Assembly (NCBI GenBank): GCA_013032095.1
Contig: WQBJ01000009.1
Coordinates: 81,904 to 145,903 of the forward strand
DNA: 64,000 nt
Source: Ruegeria atlantica
GTDB taxonomy: Bacteria; Pseudomonadota; Alphaproteobacteria; Rhodobacterales; Rhodobacteraceae
Direction: 5' to 3'
Part shown: positions 28,556-38,888 of the stretch, piece after piece
Numbering within the stretch: position 1 is the stretch's first letter
Layout: the number at the start of each line of letters is the position of its first letter
Position numbers and translations under genes: made by a program
The notes under the pieces: generated by a model
Told to the model about the DNA's origin: nothing
The model's database searches: none
What the model saw: the letters and a program-made list of their open reading frames with translations, nothing else

Positions 28556-28908
28556 GAGCGTTCCTCCGCCTCGATCCGGGGCATGCGCGATAAGGTCTTA
28601 CGGTACAATGGGCGCGGTCTATCTGTCGCGTTGGTCCACCCGTCAGTGCTGTTTTGGAATTGTTGAGCAAACTCGGCCAGCGCCTGAATATCCTGTGCGG
28701 TCTCAATATCACCGAACAGGTATTGCGCCTTGCCACTGGCCTGAAACCCTACTGTCGTTGGGTGTGCGCAGCCTGCCATGCAAGCAATTTTGCGAATAGT
28801 GAAACCCGAAGGCAGTTTGCCCTGTAAGGATGTACGTAGCGCTTCGGCTTTGTCTTCGCCTTTGCACGTCGAACAAATCAGCAGGTGATGATCAGGTTTT
28901 TTCAGCAT
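28552..28908 (-). CDS. DUF1636 family protein (thioredoxin-like, Cys-containing)
   Basis: A 118-residue protein that starts at MLKKPDHH. It has a CSTCKGED motif near the N-terminus and CMAGCAHPT at about residues 43-51. These paired cysteines are typical of DUF1636 and of thioredoxin-like 2Fe-2S ferredoxins, so iron-sulfur binding is plausible. Family members are repeatedly found in cobalamin-related gene clusters, and here the gene is the first one after a cobalamin riboswitch. No enzymatic role is established. Confidence 0.82.
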   Translation of the reverse strand: MLKKPDHHLLICSTCKGEDKAEALRTSLQGKLPSGFTIRKIACMAGCAHPTTVGFQASGKAQYLFGDIETAQDIQALAEFAQQFQNSTDGWTNATDRPRPLYRKTLSRMPRIEAEERS

Positions 28909-29024
28909 TGCCCACTCCGCTTGTTGCCAAGCGCGAGCAGAAGGTGCCGACAATGTACACACGTGACAAACGTGCCATCAAAGCCTCCTTCCAGGACGCC
29001 CCGCCCCGGGTTGGTTAAAAACGC

Positions 29025-29200
29025 GATGGCAGGTCTCCTGACTTGCGGGTCGATGCTTGGCCACCCTTCCCGGCCCATTGGCCAGTGGGTATTTGGCGTC
29101 GCTCACCGCTTACAGTTGCGGGGGCAGTTACGGACTTGGTGCCTGTCGGCCAACCTCACCGTATTCCCTTTTCATCCCGTGGCAGCACCAGCGGGAACCA
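29025..29200 (-). promoter_or_regulatory. Cobalamin riboswitch upstream of DUF1636-btuDFC
   Basis: Read on the minus strand, this leader has the hallmarks of a B12-sensing riboswitch. The B12-box core AGTCAGGAGACCTGCC lies at 29028-29043. A CCACTGG element is upstream of it, and further upstream is the TGCCCCCGCAACTGTAA segment. It precedes the DUF1636-btuD-btuF-btuC operon. In this class cobalamin binding normally represses expression, so the importer should be made when B12 is scarce. Confidence 0.92.
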
Positions 29201-29438
29201 TCGAAGCGTAGATGTGCCCGAGAACTGAAATTTGGTCAAATGGTTTTTTCAGACTGCGAACAGTTTCTTTGAGGTTTAAACGCATAGGTCGTTGTTTGCC
29301 GAAATGCGGTGGTCTTCGCACACTCCACAATCATCTACCCTATACATCCGGTTCTTCTCTCAGTATGGACAGCGCTTCGACGTTGATCCGTCTGTTGGAC
29401 GCTCTGAGGGTGGCCGCAGCACCCAAAAGAGCCAAACC

Positions 29439-31349
29439 ATGAAACAGACAATTGCTGATGCCCTTGCACGCAAAGGGTACACCACGCTCACACCAGTTCA
29501 GGAGGCCGTATCGGTACAAGAGCTTGAAGGGCGGGATCTGCTGGTCTCGGCCCAGACCGGATCGGGGAAAACCATCGGGTTCGGCCTAGCCATCGCGTCT
29601 AACATATTGGGTGATGCTGAGGTCTTTGACACCAGCGGCGCACCTTTGGCGCTTGTCATCGCCCCGACGCGAGAGCTTGCCATGCAGGTCAAACGTGAAC
29701 TTGGATGGCTTTACGCGGATGCAGGCGCCTTCATTACCTCCTGTGTCGGCGGCATGGACATGCGCGATGAACGCCGTGCACTGGCCCGTGGTGCACATAT
29801 CGTTGTGGCGACACCGGGGCGTCTGCGCGACCACATCATGCGCGGCTCGATCGACCTGACGGCGGTGCGCGCCGTGGTGCTGGACGAGGCTGATGAAATG
29901 CTCGACCTCGGGTTCCGTGAGGATTTGGAATTTATTCTGGAAGAAACGCCAAAAGACCGGCAAACCCTTCTGTTCTCAGCAACCGTACCCCGTGCCATTG
30001 CCAATCTTGCGACGCGGTACCAGCGGGACGCCGAACGCGTCAGCACCGTCAGCGAGCGTAAACAACACGCTGATATCGAGTACCGTGCGTTGAAGGTCGC
30101 CCCACGTGACGGGGAAAACGCTATTATCAACGTACTGCGGTATTACGAGGCGCCAAACGCCATCGTCTTTTGCAACACCCGCGCCATGGTTGGGCGTCTG
30201 ACCGCCCGATTGTCGAACCGCGGGTTTTCGGTTGTGGCCTTGTCCGGTGAATTGACCCAAGGAGAGCGTTCAAATGCGCTGCAAGCGATGCGCGACGGAC
30301 GCGCCCGGGTCTGTGTGGCAACAGATGTCGCCGCGCGAGGGATTGATCTGCCGAACTTGGACCTTGTGGTTCACGCCGAGTTGCCAAACAGCCATGAAAC
30401 TCTTTTGCACCGTTCGGGTCGGACCGGACGTGCCGGACGCAAAGGCGTCAGCACTCTGATTGTTCCGCCAGCCTCGTCCAAAAAAGCCGAACGACTTTTG
30501 AAGTTCGCCAAGCTCACGGCCCAATGGGGCGCAGCGCCGTCGGCTGAAGAGGTCAACGCGCAGGATTTGGCGCGGATGTTCGGTTCGGAGGACTGGCAGG
30601 AAGACGTTGCAGACAGCGAACGGACCTCGGTGGATGAACTGGTGGCAAAGTTCACGCCGGAACAGCTCGCTGCCGCATATGTCCGACAATACAAACGCCA
30701 GCATTCCGCGCCCGAAGAGCTGAGCGACGTCACAACCGCCGCGCCAAAGCCTCAGACGGAATTCGGTCCGAGCGTGTGGTTCTCGCTGTCGGAAGGGCGC
30801 AAAGAAAACGCGTCTCCGCGTTATCTTCTGCCTATGGTGTGCAAGGCCGGGAACATCACCAAAGCTGACGTCGGCGCGATCCGCATCGCAGAGGATGTGA
30901 CCTACATTGAAATTCGCGAAAGCAGCGTTCCCGGCTTTTTGGACGCTATCGGGCCAGACATGAAGATCGAGGGCACAAAAGACATTGTGCGCTTGGAGAC
31001 AGCGCCCGATTTTTCAAAGCCAGCAAAGTCGAAGCCACAGCGTGACCCAAAAGGCAAAAGAGGTCCTGCAAAATTTGAGACGAGACCGCCTCGTCTCGCT
31101 GAACCCCAGCCTGCAAAGCCGCGCAAAAAAACAGCGACCGCGCGACCTGAGAGGACCGATACAAACACTAAGCCCAAGCGCGATGACGCCAGCGGTGCCG
31201 GTAAAGCCAAGAAACCAGGTCGAAAATTCAAAAGCGATCGCCCGAAAGGCCCTCCCCCACCCAAGGGAAAGCCAAATAGCAAAAAAAATCGAGCTCGTGC
31301 CGCCGCATCGAAAAAGGGCGGCAACGCGGTTCCAATGCGCAAGAAATAA
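29439..31349 (+). CDS. DEAD-box RNA helicase with DbpA-like domain and basic tail
   Basis: A 636-residue ATP-dependent RNA helicase. Walker A is AQTGSGKT (residues 38-45), then PTRELA, TPGR, DEAD (149-152), SAT and HRSGRTGRAG. A DbpA/CsdA-type RNA-binding domain follows at about residues 445-525. The last ~100 residues are rich in Lys, Arg and Pro, like other cold-shock helicases that act on ribosome assembly and mRNA. The start at 29439 matches the family; an earlier frame-open start at 29292 adds unrelated residues. It is divergent from the B12 importer operon. Confidence 0.94.
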   Translation: MKQTIADALARKGYTTLTPVQEAVSVQELEGRDLLVSAQTGSGKTIGFGLAIASNILGDAEVFDTSGAPLALVIAPTRELAMQVKRELGWLYADAGAFITSCVGGMDMRDERRALARGAHIVVATPGRLRDHIMRGSIDLTAVRAVVLDEADEMLDLGFREDLEFILEETPKDRQTLLFSATVPRAIANLATRYQRDAERVSTVSERKQHADIEYRALKVAPRDGENAIINVLRYYEAPNAIVFCNTRAMVGRLTARLSNRGFSVVALSGELTQGERSNALQAMRDGRARVCVATDVAARGIDLPNLDLVVHAELPNSHETLLHRSGRTGRAGRKGVSTLIVPPASSKKAERLLKFAKLTAQWGAAPSAEEVNAQDLARMFGSEDWQEDVADSERTSVDELVAKFTPEQLAAAYVRQYKRQHSAPEELSDVTTAAPKPQTEFGPSVWFSLSEGRKENASPRYLLPMVCKAGNITKADVGAIRIAEDVTYIEIRESSVPGFLDAIGPDMKIEGTKDIVRLETAPDFSKPAKSKPQRDPKGKRGPAKFETRPPRLAEPQPAKPRKKTATARPERTDTNTKPKRDDASGAGKAKKPGRKFKSDRPKGPPPPKGKPNSKKNRARAAASKKGGNAVPMRKK

Positions 31350-31416
31350 GCTGAAACTCTCAGTTGCTTTAGAACCAGCATGAGGGTTTCGGTTCGGCAG
31401 AAATGCTAATGCGGGC

Positions 31417-31449
31417 GTGGGTTTTTCTATTCGAAAGTTGAAAACCCAC
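31417..31449. terminator. Hairpin between convergent helicase and gbcB genes
   Basis: A perfect 9-bp stem (31417-31425 with 31441-31449, GTGGGTTTT/AAAACCCAC) with a 15-base loop lies 68 bases after the helicase stop. The T-run inside the first arm and A-run in the second make it a possible bidirectional terminator. Confidence 0.55.
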
Positions 31450-31470
31450 TTCCCACCCCGACAGCCAATA

Positions 31471-31495
31471 GGGGAAGCGCGCCTTACGCTTCCCC
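31471..31495 (-). terminator. Hairpin after gbcB
   Basis: A perfect 9-bp GC-rich stem (31471-31479 with 31487-31495, GGGGAAGCG/CGCTTCCCC) with a 7-base loop lies 7 bases beyond the gbcB stop on the minus strand. It has no T-tract but is the likely 3' end structure of the gbcAB transcript. Confidence 0.6.
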
Positions 31496-31502
31496 ATATG
31501 CA

Positions 31503-32582
31503 TCAAACTTCGACCTCAACCTTGCCGATCGGGTTTGAACAACAGGCAAGAATGTAGCCCGCTTCGACATCATCCTCGGAAATTCCGCCATTGTGGACCA
31601 TGTGAACCTCGCCAGCGGTCTTTTTGACCTTGCAGGTTCCGCAAACGCCAAAGGTGCAGCCTGACGGAATGTTCAACCCGACCGAACGCGCGGCGGCCAA
31701 AACAGTGTCGGTCTCGGCGACTTTGGCGGTAACACCAGAACTTGAGAACAAAATCTCGGCGCTGTTGTCATCGTCCAGAATGACATCATCCAGTTCCGGC
31801 TGATCCGCCTCGGTTTCCACAGGGGCACCGAAGCTTTCCTGATGGTAGTTGTCCATGTCAAAGCCCAGACCGGCAAGCGCATCACGCACGGCTTGCATGA
31901 AGGGCTCCGGGCCACAGCAATAAACCTCGCGGTCGAGATAGTCCGGCGCCATGAGGCCAAGCATAAGCTGGTTAAACTGGCCCTGATATCCGGTCCACGG
32001 GCGGTAAGGATCGGGTTCCTCAACAACAAACTTCAGGTCCAGACCGTGCGTCCGGCTGGCCATCTGCTCTAACCGCTGGCGGAAGATGATCTCTGAAGGC
32101 CGTCTGGCACAGTTGATGAAGACAACATCCAGATCGCGGCCTTCATCCCACATGCAGGTGGTCATCGACATCATCGGGGTGATGCCGGACCCGGCCGAGA
32201 TGAACAGATATTTCCCCGCTTTGCTTTCTGCATTACTGAACAGCCCTGCGGGGCCAATGGCTTTCACCCGCATCCCAGGTTGTAGGTTGTCCAACATCCA
32301 GCGTGTGCCGATGCTGTCGGGCTGGGCCTTGGCGGTGATCGTAATCGACCGTGGCCGCGAAGGAGAGGAAGAGATCGTATAGGTGCGATGCACCACCCCA
32401 CCCGGCTGGTCCGGGGCCGGGATTTCCAAGGTCAGAAACTGTCCGGGCTGATACGCGAATTGCGCCCCCGAAGGAGCGCGAAACGAAAAGCTGGCCGTGT
32501 TTGGCATCTCGGGAACGACCGAAACGCATTCCAATGTTTCGCTGTCTTGCCAGACAGTTACTGGCGCGCTGAAATCTTTCAT
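31503..32582 (-). CDS. gbcB: Glycine-betaine monooxygenase reductase component
   Basis: A ~359-residue electron-transfer flavoprotein. An FAD-binding ferredoxin-reductase domain comes first (HRTYTISSSP), then a nucleotide-binding domain (FISAGSGITPMMSM). A C-terminal plant-type [2Fe-2S] ferredoxin domain has CTFGVCGTC and a distant fourth Cys in LACCSNP. It passes NAD(P)H electrons to the GbcA oxygenase. The ATG at 32582 is preferred over a GTG at 32591 because GGAG sits 8 bases upstream of it and would overlap the GTG. It starts just beyond the gbcA stop. Confidence 0.9.
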   Translation of the reverse strand: MKDFSAPVTVWQDSETLECVSVVPEMPNTASFSFRAPSGAQFAYQPGQFLTLEIPAPDQPGGVVHRTYTISSSPSRPRSITITAKAQPDSIGTRWMLDNLQPGMRVKAIGPAGLFSNAESKAGKYLFISAGSGITPMMSMTTCMWDEGRDLDVVFINCARRPSEIIFRQRLEQMASRTHGLDLKFVVEEPDPYRPWTGYQGQFNQLMLGLMAPDYLDREVYCCGPEPFMQAVRDALAGLGFDMDNYHQESFGAPVETEADQPELDDVILDDDNSAEILFSSSGVTAKVAETDTVLAAARSVGLNIPSGCTFGVCGTCKVKKTAGEVHMVHNGGISEDDVEAGYILACCSNPIGKVEVEV

Positions 32583-32587
32583 CGCCG

Positions 32588-34233
<1,646 letters not shown>

Positions 34234-35556
34234 TCAGACCGCCAGAACACCGTCCATCACAAGCTGCGCGATCACGGCATCGAACTTCTCAATCGTCTCG
34301 TCAATCAACGCGGGCGTGTGAGGCAGCCCCGTGACACACGAAGTGTGGGACATGAAATCCACCCCATGCGCCAAAAGACCATCCTTTAGCCCACTGATCA
34401 ATGCCGGGGGCGTCTTACGGATTTGAGCCGCATCCAAGCCCTCGATCGAGCGCGCTCCGAAATACAAATGGCAGGTCGAACTGTCACCATAGGCCAACGC
34501 TTGCACTTCTTGTCGTGCAAAGACTGTATTGAACCCGCGACGCAGGCGGTCGGCCATTGCATCGGCATGGGCTTGCACATCGCCCGTGGAAAGAATCTCC
34601 ATCGCACGCACGGCGCCGGCCGCAACCATCGGGGCCGCGTTGAACGTTCCTTTGTGGCTGACCGGAGGGGACAAGCCGTCACGGTTTGCCGCCGGGCTTA
34701 GAAGTTCCATCAGATGCGCTTTGCCTACAACCGCACCGCCAGGCAATCCTCCGGTCACGATTTTGGCAAGTGTGGTCAGGTCTGGTACGACACCGTCCCG
34801 CGCCTGACGCCCGCCGGGCGACCAGCGCAGGCCGGTGATGACCTCATCAAAAACTAGCACACAGTTCAGATCGTCCGCGATTTGCCTAATGCCGGGTAGA
34901 AACCCATCAGGCAACGGCACAGAGCCATAATTTGCACCAGAAGCTTCGACGAAAACCGTCCCGATTCTACTGTCCTCTTCCAGCAAGGTGTTTATCCGAT
35001 CCAGATCAGGTGGTACGACAATTGTCATGTCCGATATTGCTTGTGGAACACCCAGAGACGGGGGCGTGTTCACACCAGGTTTGGATCCAGTAATCAGGAG
35101 ATCGTGCCAGCCGTGAAAATGCCCGTCGATGCGCAGCACCTTGTCATTGCCGCTGTGGGCGCGCGCAACGCGCAACGCTAACATCGTTGCTTCGGTCCCT
35201 GATCCGGTAAAGCGCACACGTTCAGCTGACGGGAATAATCGACTTAGCCATTCCGCCCACTCAACCTCCAACGGATGGCAATCACCAGTATAGGGCATCC
35301 GGTGCATTTGCTGGGCGACAGCCTCGGCAATTTCAGGGTGAGCATGACCCAAAATCTGGCTCGCGGCACCAAGTTTGAAGTCAATGTAGCGCTTTCCGTC
35401 CACATCCCATTTTTCTGCCCCCAAGGCGCGTTCGAAATAGACGGGGGCCGGTGCGCGGTAACGCAGTTCGTGACTTACACCACCGGGCATCACAGCGCGG
35501 GCGCGAGCAGCAAGGGCTGTGTTTCGGAATTCAGAGGCCATTCGACTATTTTCCAT
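34234..35556 (-). CDS. Class III pyridoxal-phosphate aminotransferase / aminomutase-like
   Basis: A 440-residue class III PLP enzyme resembling glutamate-1-semialdehyde aminomutase and omega-amino-acid transaminases. It has the FTGSGTEATMLALRVAR cofactor-phosphate segment, the VFDEVITGLR Asp motif, and a lysine in LAKIVTGGLPGG that forms the internal aldimine. It is translated from an ATG (35556, or 35541) that overlaps the aldehyde dehydrogenase stop by 11 bases. Together they would convert an amino compound through its aldehyde to an acid. A haem-biosynthesis role is unlikely given the context. Confidence 0.86.
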   Translation of the reverse strand: MENSRMASEFRNTALAARARAVMPGGVSHELRYRAPAPVYFERALGAEKWDVDGKRYIDFKLGAASQILGHAHPEIAEAVAQQMHRMPYTGDCHPLEVEWAEWLSRLFPSAERVRFTGSGTEATMLALRVARAHSGNDKVLRIDGHFHGWHDLLITGSKPGVNTPPSLGVPQAISDMTIVVPPDLDRINTLLEEDSRIGTVFVEASGANYGSVPLPDGFLPGIRQIADDLNCVLVFDEVITGLRWSPGGRQARDGVVPDLTTLAKIVTGGLPGGAVVGKAHLMELLSPAANRDGLSPPVSHKGTFNAAPMVAAGAVRAMEILSTGDVQAHADAMADRLRRGFNTVFARQEVQALAYGDSSTCHLYFGARSIEGLDAAQIRKTPPALISGLKDGLLAHGVDFMSHTSCVTGLPHTPALIDETIEKFDAVIAQLVMDGVLAV

Positions 35557-37012
35557 GGTTTAAAACGATTGCCCTGGGAGAAAGATAGGCGGCAAGTCCG
35601 GCCAACCCTTTTTCACGCCCAATTCCGCTACGTTTGACACCGCCAAAAGGTACGGAGTCATTTGCCGTAAGAAACCCATTGACGAAAACTTGTCCCGCCT
35701 GAACCTTTCGAGCCAAGCGCAGGGCGGTATTGCTGTCACGGGTGTAAACCCCTGCGACCAAGCCAAAGTCAGAGTCGTTGGCCAGCGCCAGTGCATGATC
35801 GGCATCGTCACACAACAGCGAAACCAGAACCGGGCCAAAAACTTCATCTCTGGCGATCTCAGACTGCGGTGGAGGATTGGCGAAAATCGTAGGTGGGTAG
35901 AAATACCCGTTCGGATATGCCTCCAAAACACTGCGACTGCCACCAAGCGCCAACCTGTGACCTGCGGCCTTGGCACGGTCGACAAACCCTTCGACCCGGG
36001 CAATTTGACCCGAATTGACGAGTGGTCCGATATCCGGGCTGTCTAACGGGTCGCCCAATGTCATGGCGCGTGCTTTCGCGGCGACCGTGGAAATCAGCGC
36101 CTCGTGAATGCCCGGCGTACAGATTACCCGCGATCCAGCGGCACAGACCTGACCTGCATTGAAAAAGATACCGCGCAACACGCCCTCCGCCGCCGCATCA
36201 AGATCGGCGTCGTCCAATACAATGATCGGAGACTTGCCCCCCAGTTCCAACGTTACACCAGCCACCGGAGCCGAGGCCGCTTGCATCACCTTACGTCCTG
36301 TTGTGGTCGAGCCGGTGAAGGTCACATGGTCGATCTCCGAATGCCCTGCCAACTGCGCGCCGATATCCCCGCCACCCGTCACCACATTGAACACCCCATC
36401 AGGCAAACCCGCCTGCGCAGCAATCCGGGCAAGCATAACAGCCGTAAACGGAGTCAGTTCAGAGGGCTTTGCGACCACTGTCGCCCCGGCTGCCAAGGCC
36501 GGTGCAACGCCGCGTGCCAGTGTCGAAACCGGGTAATTCCACGGAAGTATATGAACAGTGACACCAACTGGTTCATTCACCGTTAATACCGTCTGATCCG
36601 GGCCGCTCGGAATGGTATCGCCCTGCAACTTGTCACAGGCCCCGGCATAGAAGCGGAAGTATTCTGCAGCGCGCCCGACATCCCTAAGCGCCTGCGGCAA
36701 TGGTTTGCCTACATTGACCGCCTCAACCGCCCCCAAATGGTCAGCATTTTCTGTGATCAGTTCCGACACGCGGTGCAAAATACGAGCGCGTTTGCCGGGG
36801 TCGCAATCGGCCCAGACTTTCAGCGCTCCACGTGCGTGCTTAACCGCCCGATCCAACTGACCTGCATCGGCATCGGGAAATGTTCCGTACGTTTTCCCAG
36901 TGGCGGGGTCAGTCATCTCGCGCGCCGCACCTTTACCCATCACAGCGGCCCCACCCAACCACTGGCATGAAACGGCATTGAGGTCAGTATCCAAACGGGG
37001 ATGCTGGATCAT
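35546..37012 (-). CDS. NAD(P)-dependent aldehyde dehydrogenase
   Basis: A 488-residue aldehyde dehydrogenase of the betaine-aldehyde/succinate-semialdehyde type. The catalytic Glu is in LELGGKSP and the nucleophilic Cys in FFNAGQVCAAGSR. The IPWNYP-type cofactor segment appears as ILPWNYP. The ATG at 37012 forms an ATGA with the stop of the upstream 92-codon gene and is preferred to an ATG at 37021. It is probably the partner of the class III aminotransferase downstream; the aldehyde is unknown. Confidence 0.9.
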   Translation of the reverse strand: MIQHPRLDTDLNAVSCQWLGGAAVMGKGAAREMTDPATGKTYGTFPDADAGQLDRAVKHARGALKVWADCDPGKRARILHRVSELITENADHLGAVEAVNVGKPLPQALRDVGRAAEYFRFYAGACDKLQGDTIPSGPDQTVLTVNEPVGVTVHILPWNYPVSTLARGVAPALAAGATVVAKPSELTPFTAVMLARIAAQAGLPDGVFNVVTGGGDIGAQLAGHSEIDHVTFTGSTTTGRKVMQAASAPVAGVTLELGGKSPIIVLDDADLDAAAEGVLRGIFFNAGQVCAAGSRVICTPGIHEALISTVAAKARAMTLGDPLDSPDIGPLVNSGQIARVEGFVDRAKAAGHRLALGGSRSVLEAYPNGYFYPPTIFANPPPQSEIARDEVFGPVLVSLLCDDADHALALANDSDFGLVAGVYTRDSNTALRLARKVQAGQVFVNGFLTANDSVPFGGVKRSGIGREKGLAGLAAYLSPRAIVLNHGK

Positions 37013-37287
37013 GCGGACCATCCAATCTGCTGACGGGTCAAGTGAATACCGAACTTATTGCCGTTTCTGACCACGTCTTGCTCAAACATATCCATGAAAC
37101 AGGTATCGGTGGCGTCATTGTCCAGCACCTCAAGGTCACCAACAACACGAGCCAAATCAGGTCCACCGAACCATTTCAGCCGCACATCTCTCACGTCCAC
37201 CCAACCGGGCGGTTTCTCGACGGGTGACTCTGATTGCGCGCGCCGGTCCCTACGTCCACGACGCTGTACGGAAGCGGTCATGTCCAA
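37009..37287 (-). CDS. Small hypothetical protein coupled to aldehyde dehydrogenase
   Basis: A 92-residue (or 90 from the second Met) protein of unknown family. The N-terminus is strongly basic (QRRGRRDRRAQ), followed by an acidic, hydrophobic body. The first 15 residues recall the N-termini of MttB-like trimethylamine methyltransferases, but the rest does not match. The stop overlaps the aldehyde dehydrogenase start in an ATGA, which is the main reason to regard it as real. It would be the first gene of that operon. Confidence 0.5.
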   Translation of the reverse strand: MDMTASVQRRGRRDRRAQSESPVEKPPGWVDVRDVRLKWFGGPDLARVVGDLEVLDNDATDTCFMDMFEQDVVRNGNKFGIHLTRQQIGWSA

Positions 37288-37787
37288 TCAGCTCACTTTG
37301 CATCCTTTGTCATAAAGCAGGGAAAAAGGCCCGTTGTACAAAAGTAATATTCTCACCAATTGGTGAGCAGAACTCATGAATGAGGCCTACATTTTGATCA
37401 TAAAGCTTTTGATGTCGCCAACGTAGTTTGCAATTTCATCGCCGTGTAGAGAGACAGTACGGCTTACCTGACCGCAAATGCCAAAGGTCATCTGGCGGCG
37501 TTCCGCAACAATTTGGGTGAATGTCTCGGGGATGTCTGCTTTTGAGGTGGCGGGTCAGCAACTGGAATTGGTTTCTTAGCGACTTCAGACAACTGGCCCC
37601 ACGTAACATACAAAACCGCGACCACGAACAGTGGCAAAAAACCGAAACCCTAGCTCATCTTTTACGGAACAAAACTCTATCGCTACAGCGGTTTTCGGAG
37701 GCGCAATTTCCCGAAATTCTTCTTGAGACCAGTGCTCTTACTACAACGGCCAGTTTCTAACATTCAATCGCATCGGGTTTAAAACAA
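37288..37787. other. Intergenic region with operator-like palindrome
   Basis: This 500-base gap lies between two minus-strand operons. Its left end should hold the promoter of the 92-codon/aldehyde dehydrogenase operon, with the palindrome at 37352-37367 listed separately. Short frames in it (for example 37521-37760) show no family resemblance or ribosome-binding site. Confidence 0.55.
37352..37367. promoter_or_regulatory. Perfect 16-bp palindrome, putative operator
   Basis: CTCACCAATTGGTGAG is a perfect palindrome 65 bases upstream of the 92-codon gene. Its position and symmetry fit a repressor site for the aldehyde dehydrogenase/aminotransferase operon. The regulator is not identifiable locally; the ACCA/TGGT core is compatible with GntR or MarR-type proteins, which is inference only. 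Confidence 0.6.
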
Positions 37788-38888
37788 TCAAACTTTCCGA
37801 CTCAAAAAATCTTTGATGCCCGAAACAACCGGGCGCAGAGCGCTTATATTTGCGTTGTCGCCCATGTGGGCCACACGGAAAACCTCTTCCCTGTTTGCGC
37901 CAAAGCCGCCAGCGATACGAATGCTGTGATCAGCAACCAGGGCTGCCACCAGGTCCGAGGATTGAAACGCCGCCCCGGCCCTGACGGCCGTTACCCCCGG
38001 CGCGCGCGCACCGACTTGGATTTGCATCTCGAACCCCATCACCTGCATCGACCGGCATAGGTAATCGCGCGCTTCGCTGTGGCGAGCGTATCGGGTGTCC
38101 AGCCCCTCGGTCAAAATTTTGCGCAATGCCACATCAAGTGCCCGGACGCTAGCCACTGGCATTGTCGTCAAGCTCGGATGCCAATCGCGCGCAGCGTCGT
38201 ATTGATCCCGCCAGCGCAGAATGTCAGTGAAACCACAGCGTGGAGATTGTTTGGCCTCGATCTGCTGCCAGACATGGTCTGCCACGGCCACAAGTCCCAG
38301 ACCCGGCACGGATTCCAACCCTTTCTGGGATGCCGAAGTCATAATCGAAACCCCCCAGTCATCCATCTGGGACGGGCACGTGCCCAGTGCACTGACGGAA
38401 TCGACCAAAACCGGCACGCCCTCGTCCCGGGCAACTCTGGCCAACTTTTCGACCGGGTTCAGCAAGCCGGTTGAGGTTTCAACATGGGTAAAACACACCA
38501 GGTCGATTTTTTGAGCGAACAGAGCCTCGCGCAGCATTTCTGGGTCAGCCGGTTTGCCTTCGGGCACCGGCAACAGAACCGCTTTTGCACCACAGCCCTC
38601 AACCGTCTTCTTCAGGACGTTGCTGAAATATCCTGCGTCAAGGATCAGGGCCGTCTGCCCTTCATCCAATAACGCGCGGACGGCCATTTCATTCGCCAAG
38701 GTCCCACAGCCTGGGACAACGGCGACGTGACCGCTGGTCCCAAAGAACTGTTGCAGGTTCTCCGTCACGCGGATGTAGACCTTGGAAAATTCGGAACCTA
38801 CATGCAACGCCTGCGACCCGTATTGCGCCGCGAGCACCTCTTCAGACACCTCGATCGGGCCTGGTGTAAAGTTGCGTATGAGGCCCAT
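37788..38888 (-). CDS. Class V aminotransferase (alanine/serine-glyoxylate type)
   Basis: A 366-residue class V PLP aminotransferase. It opens with NFTPGPIEVSEEV, a common start in alanine-glyoxylate, serine-glyoxylate and 2-aminoethylphosphonate transaminases. The PLP lysine is in TSASQKGLESVPGLG. Its ATG shares a base with the SDR stop (TGATG at 38886-38890), so it is coupled to the SDR-cupin operon. The amino donor is unknown. Confidence 0.88.
   Translation of the reverse strand: MGLIRNFTPGPIEVSEEVLAAQYGSQALHVGSEFSKVYIRVTENLQQFFGTSGHVAVVPGCGTLANEMAVRALLDEGQTALILDAGYFSNVLKKTVEGCGAKAVLLPVPEGKPADPEMLREALFAQKIDLVCFTHVETSTGLLNPVEKLARVARDEGVPVLVDSVSALGTCPSQMDDWGVSIMTSASQKGLESVPGLGLVAVADHVWQQIEAKQSPRCGFTDILRWRDQYDAARDWHPSLTTMPVASVRALDVALRKILTEGLDTRYARHSEARDYLCRSMQVMGFEMQIQVGARAPGVTAVRAGAAFQSSDLVAALVADHSIRIAGGFGANREEVFRVAHMGDNANISALRPVVSGIKDFLSRKV

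Noticed and set aside
34234..35556. Haem-pathway glutamate-1-semialdehyde aminomutase (hemL)
   Set aside because: Alphaproteobacteria of this type normally make 5-aminolevulinate by the Shemin route, and the gene is coupled to a catabolic aldehyde dehydrogenase.
37521..37760. 79-codon plus-strand frame in the 37.3-37.8 kb gap
   Set aside because: No ribosome-binding site, no conserved motif, and composition unlike neighbouring genes.
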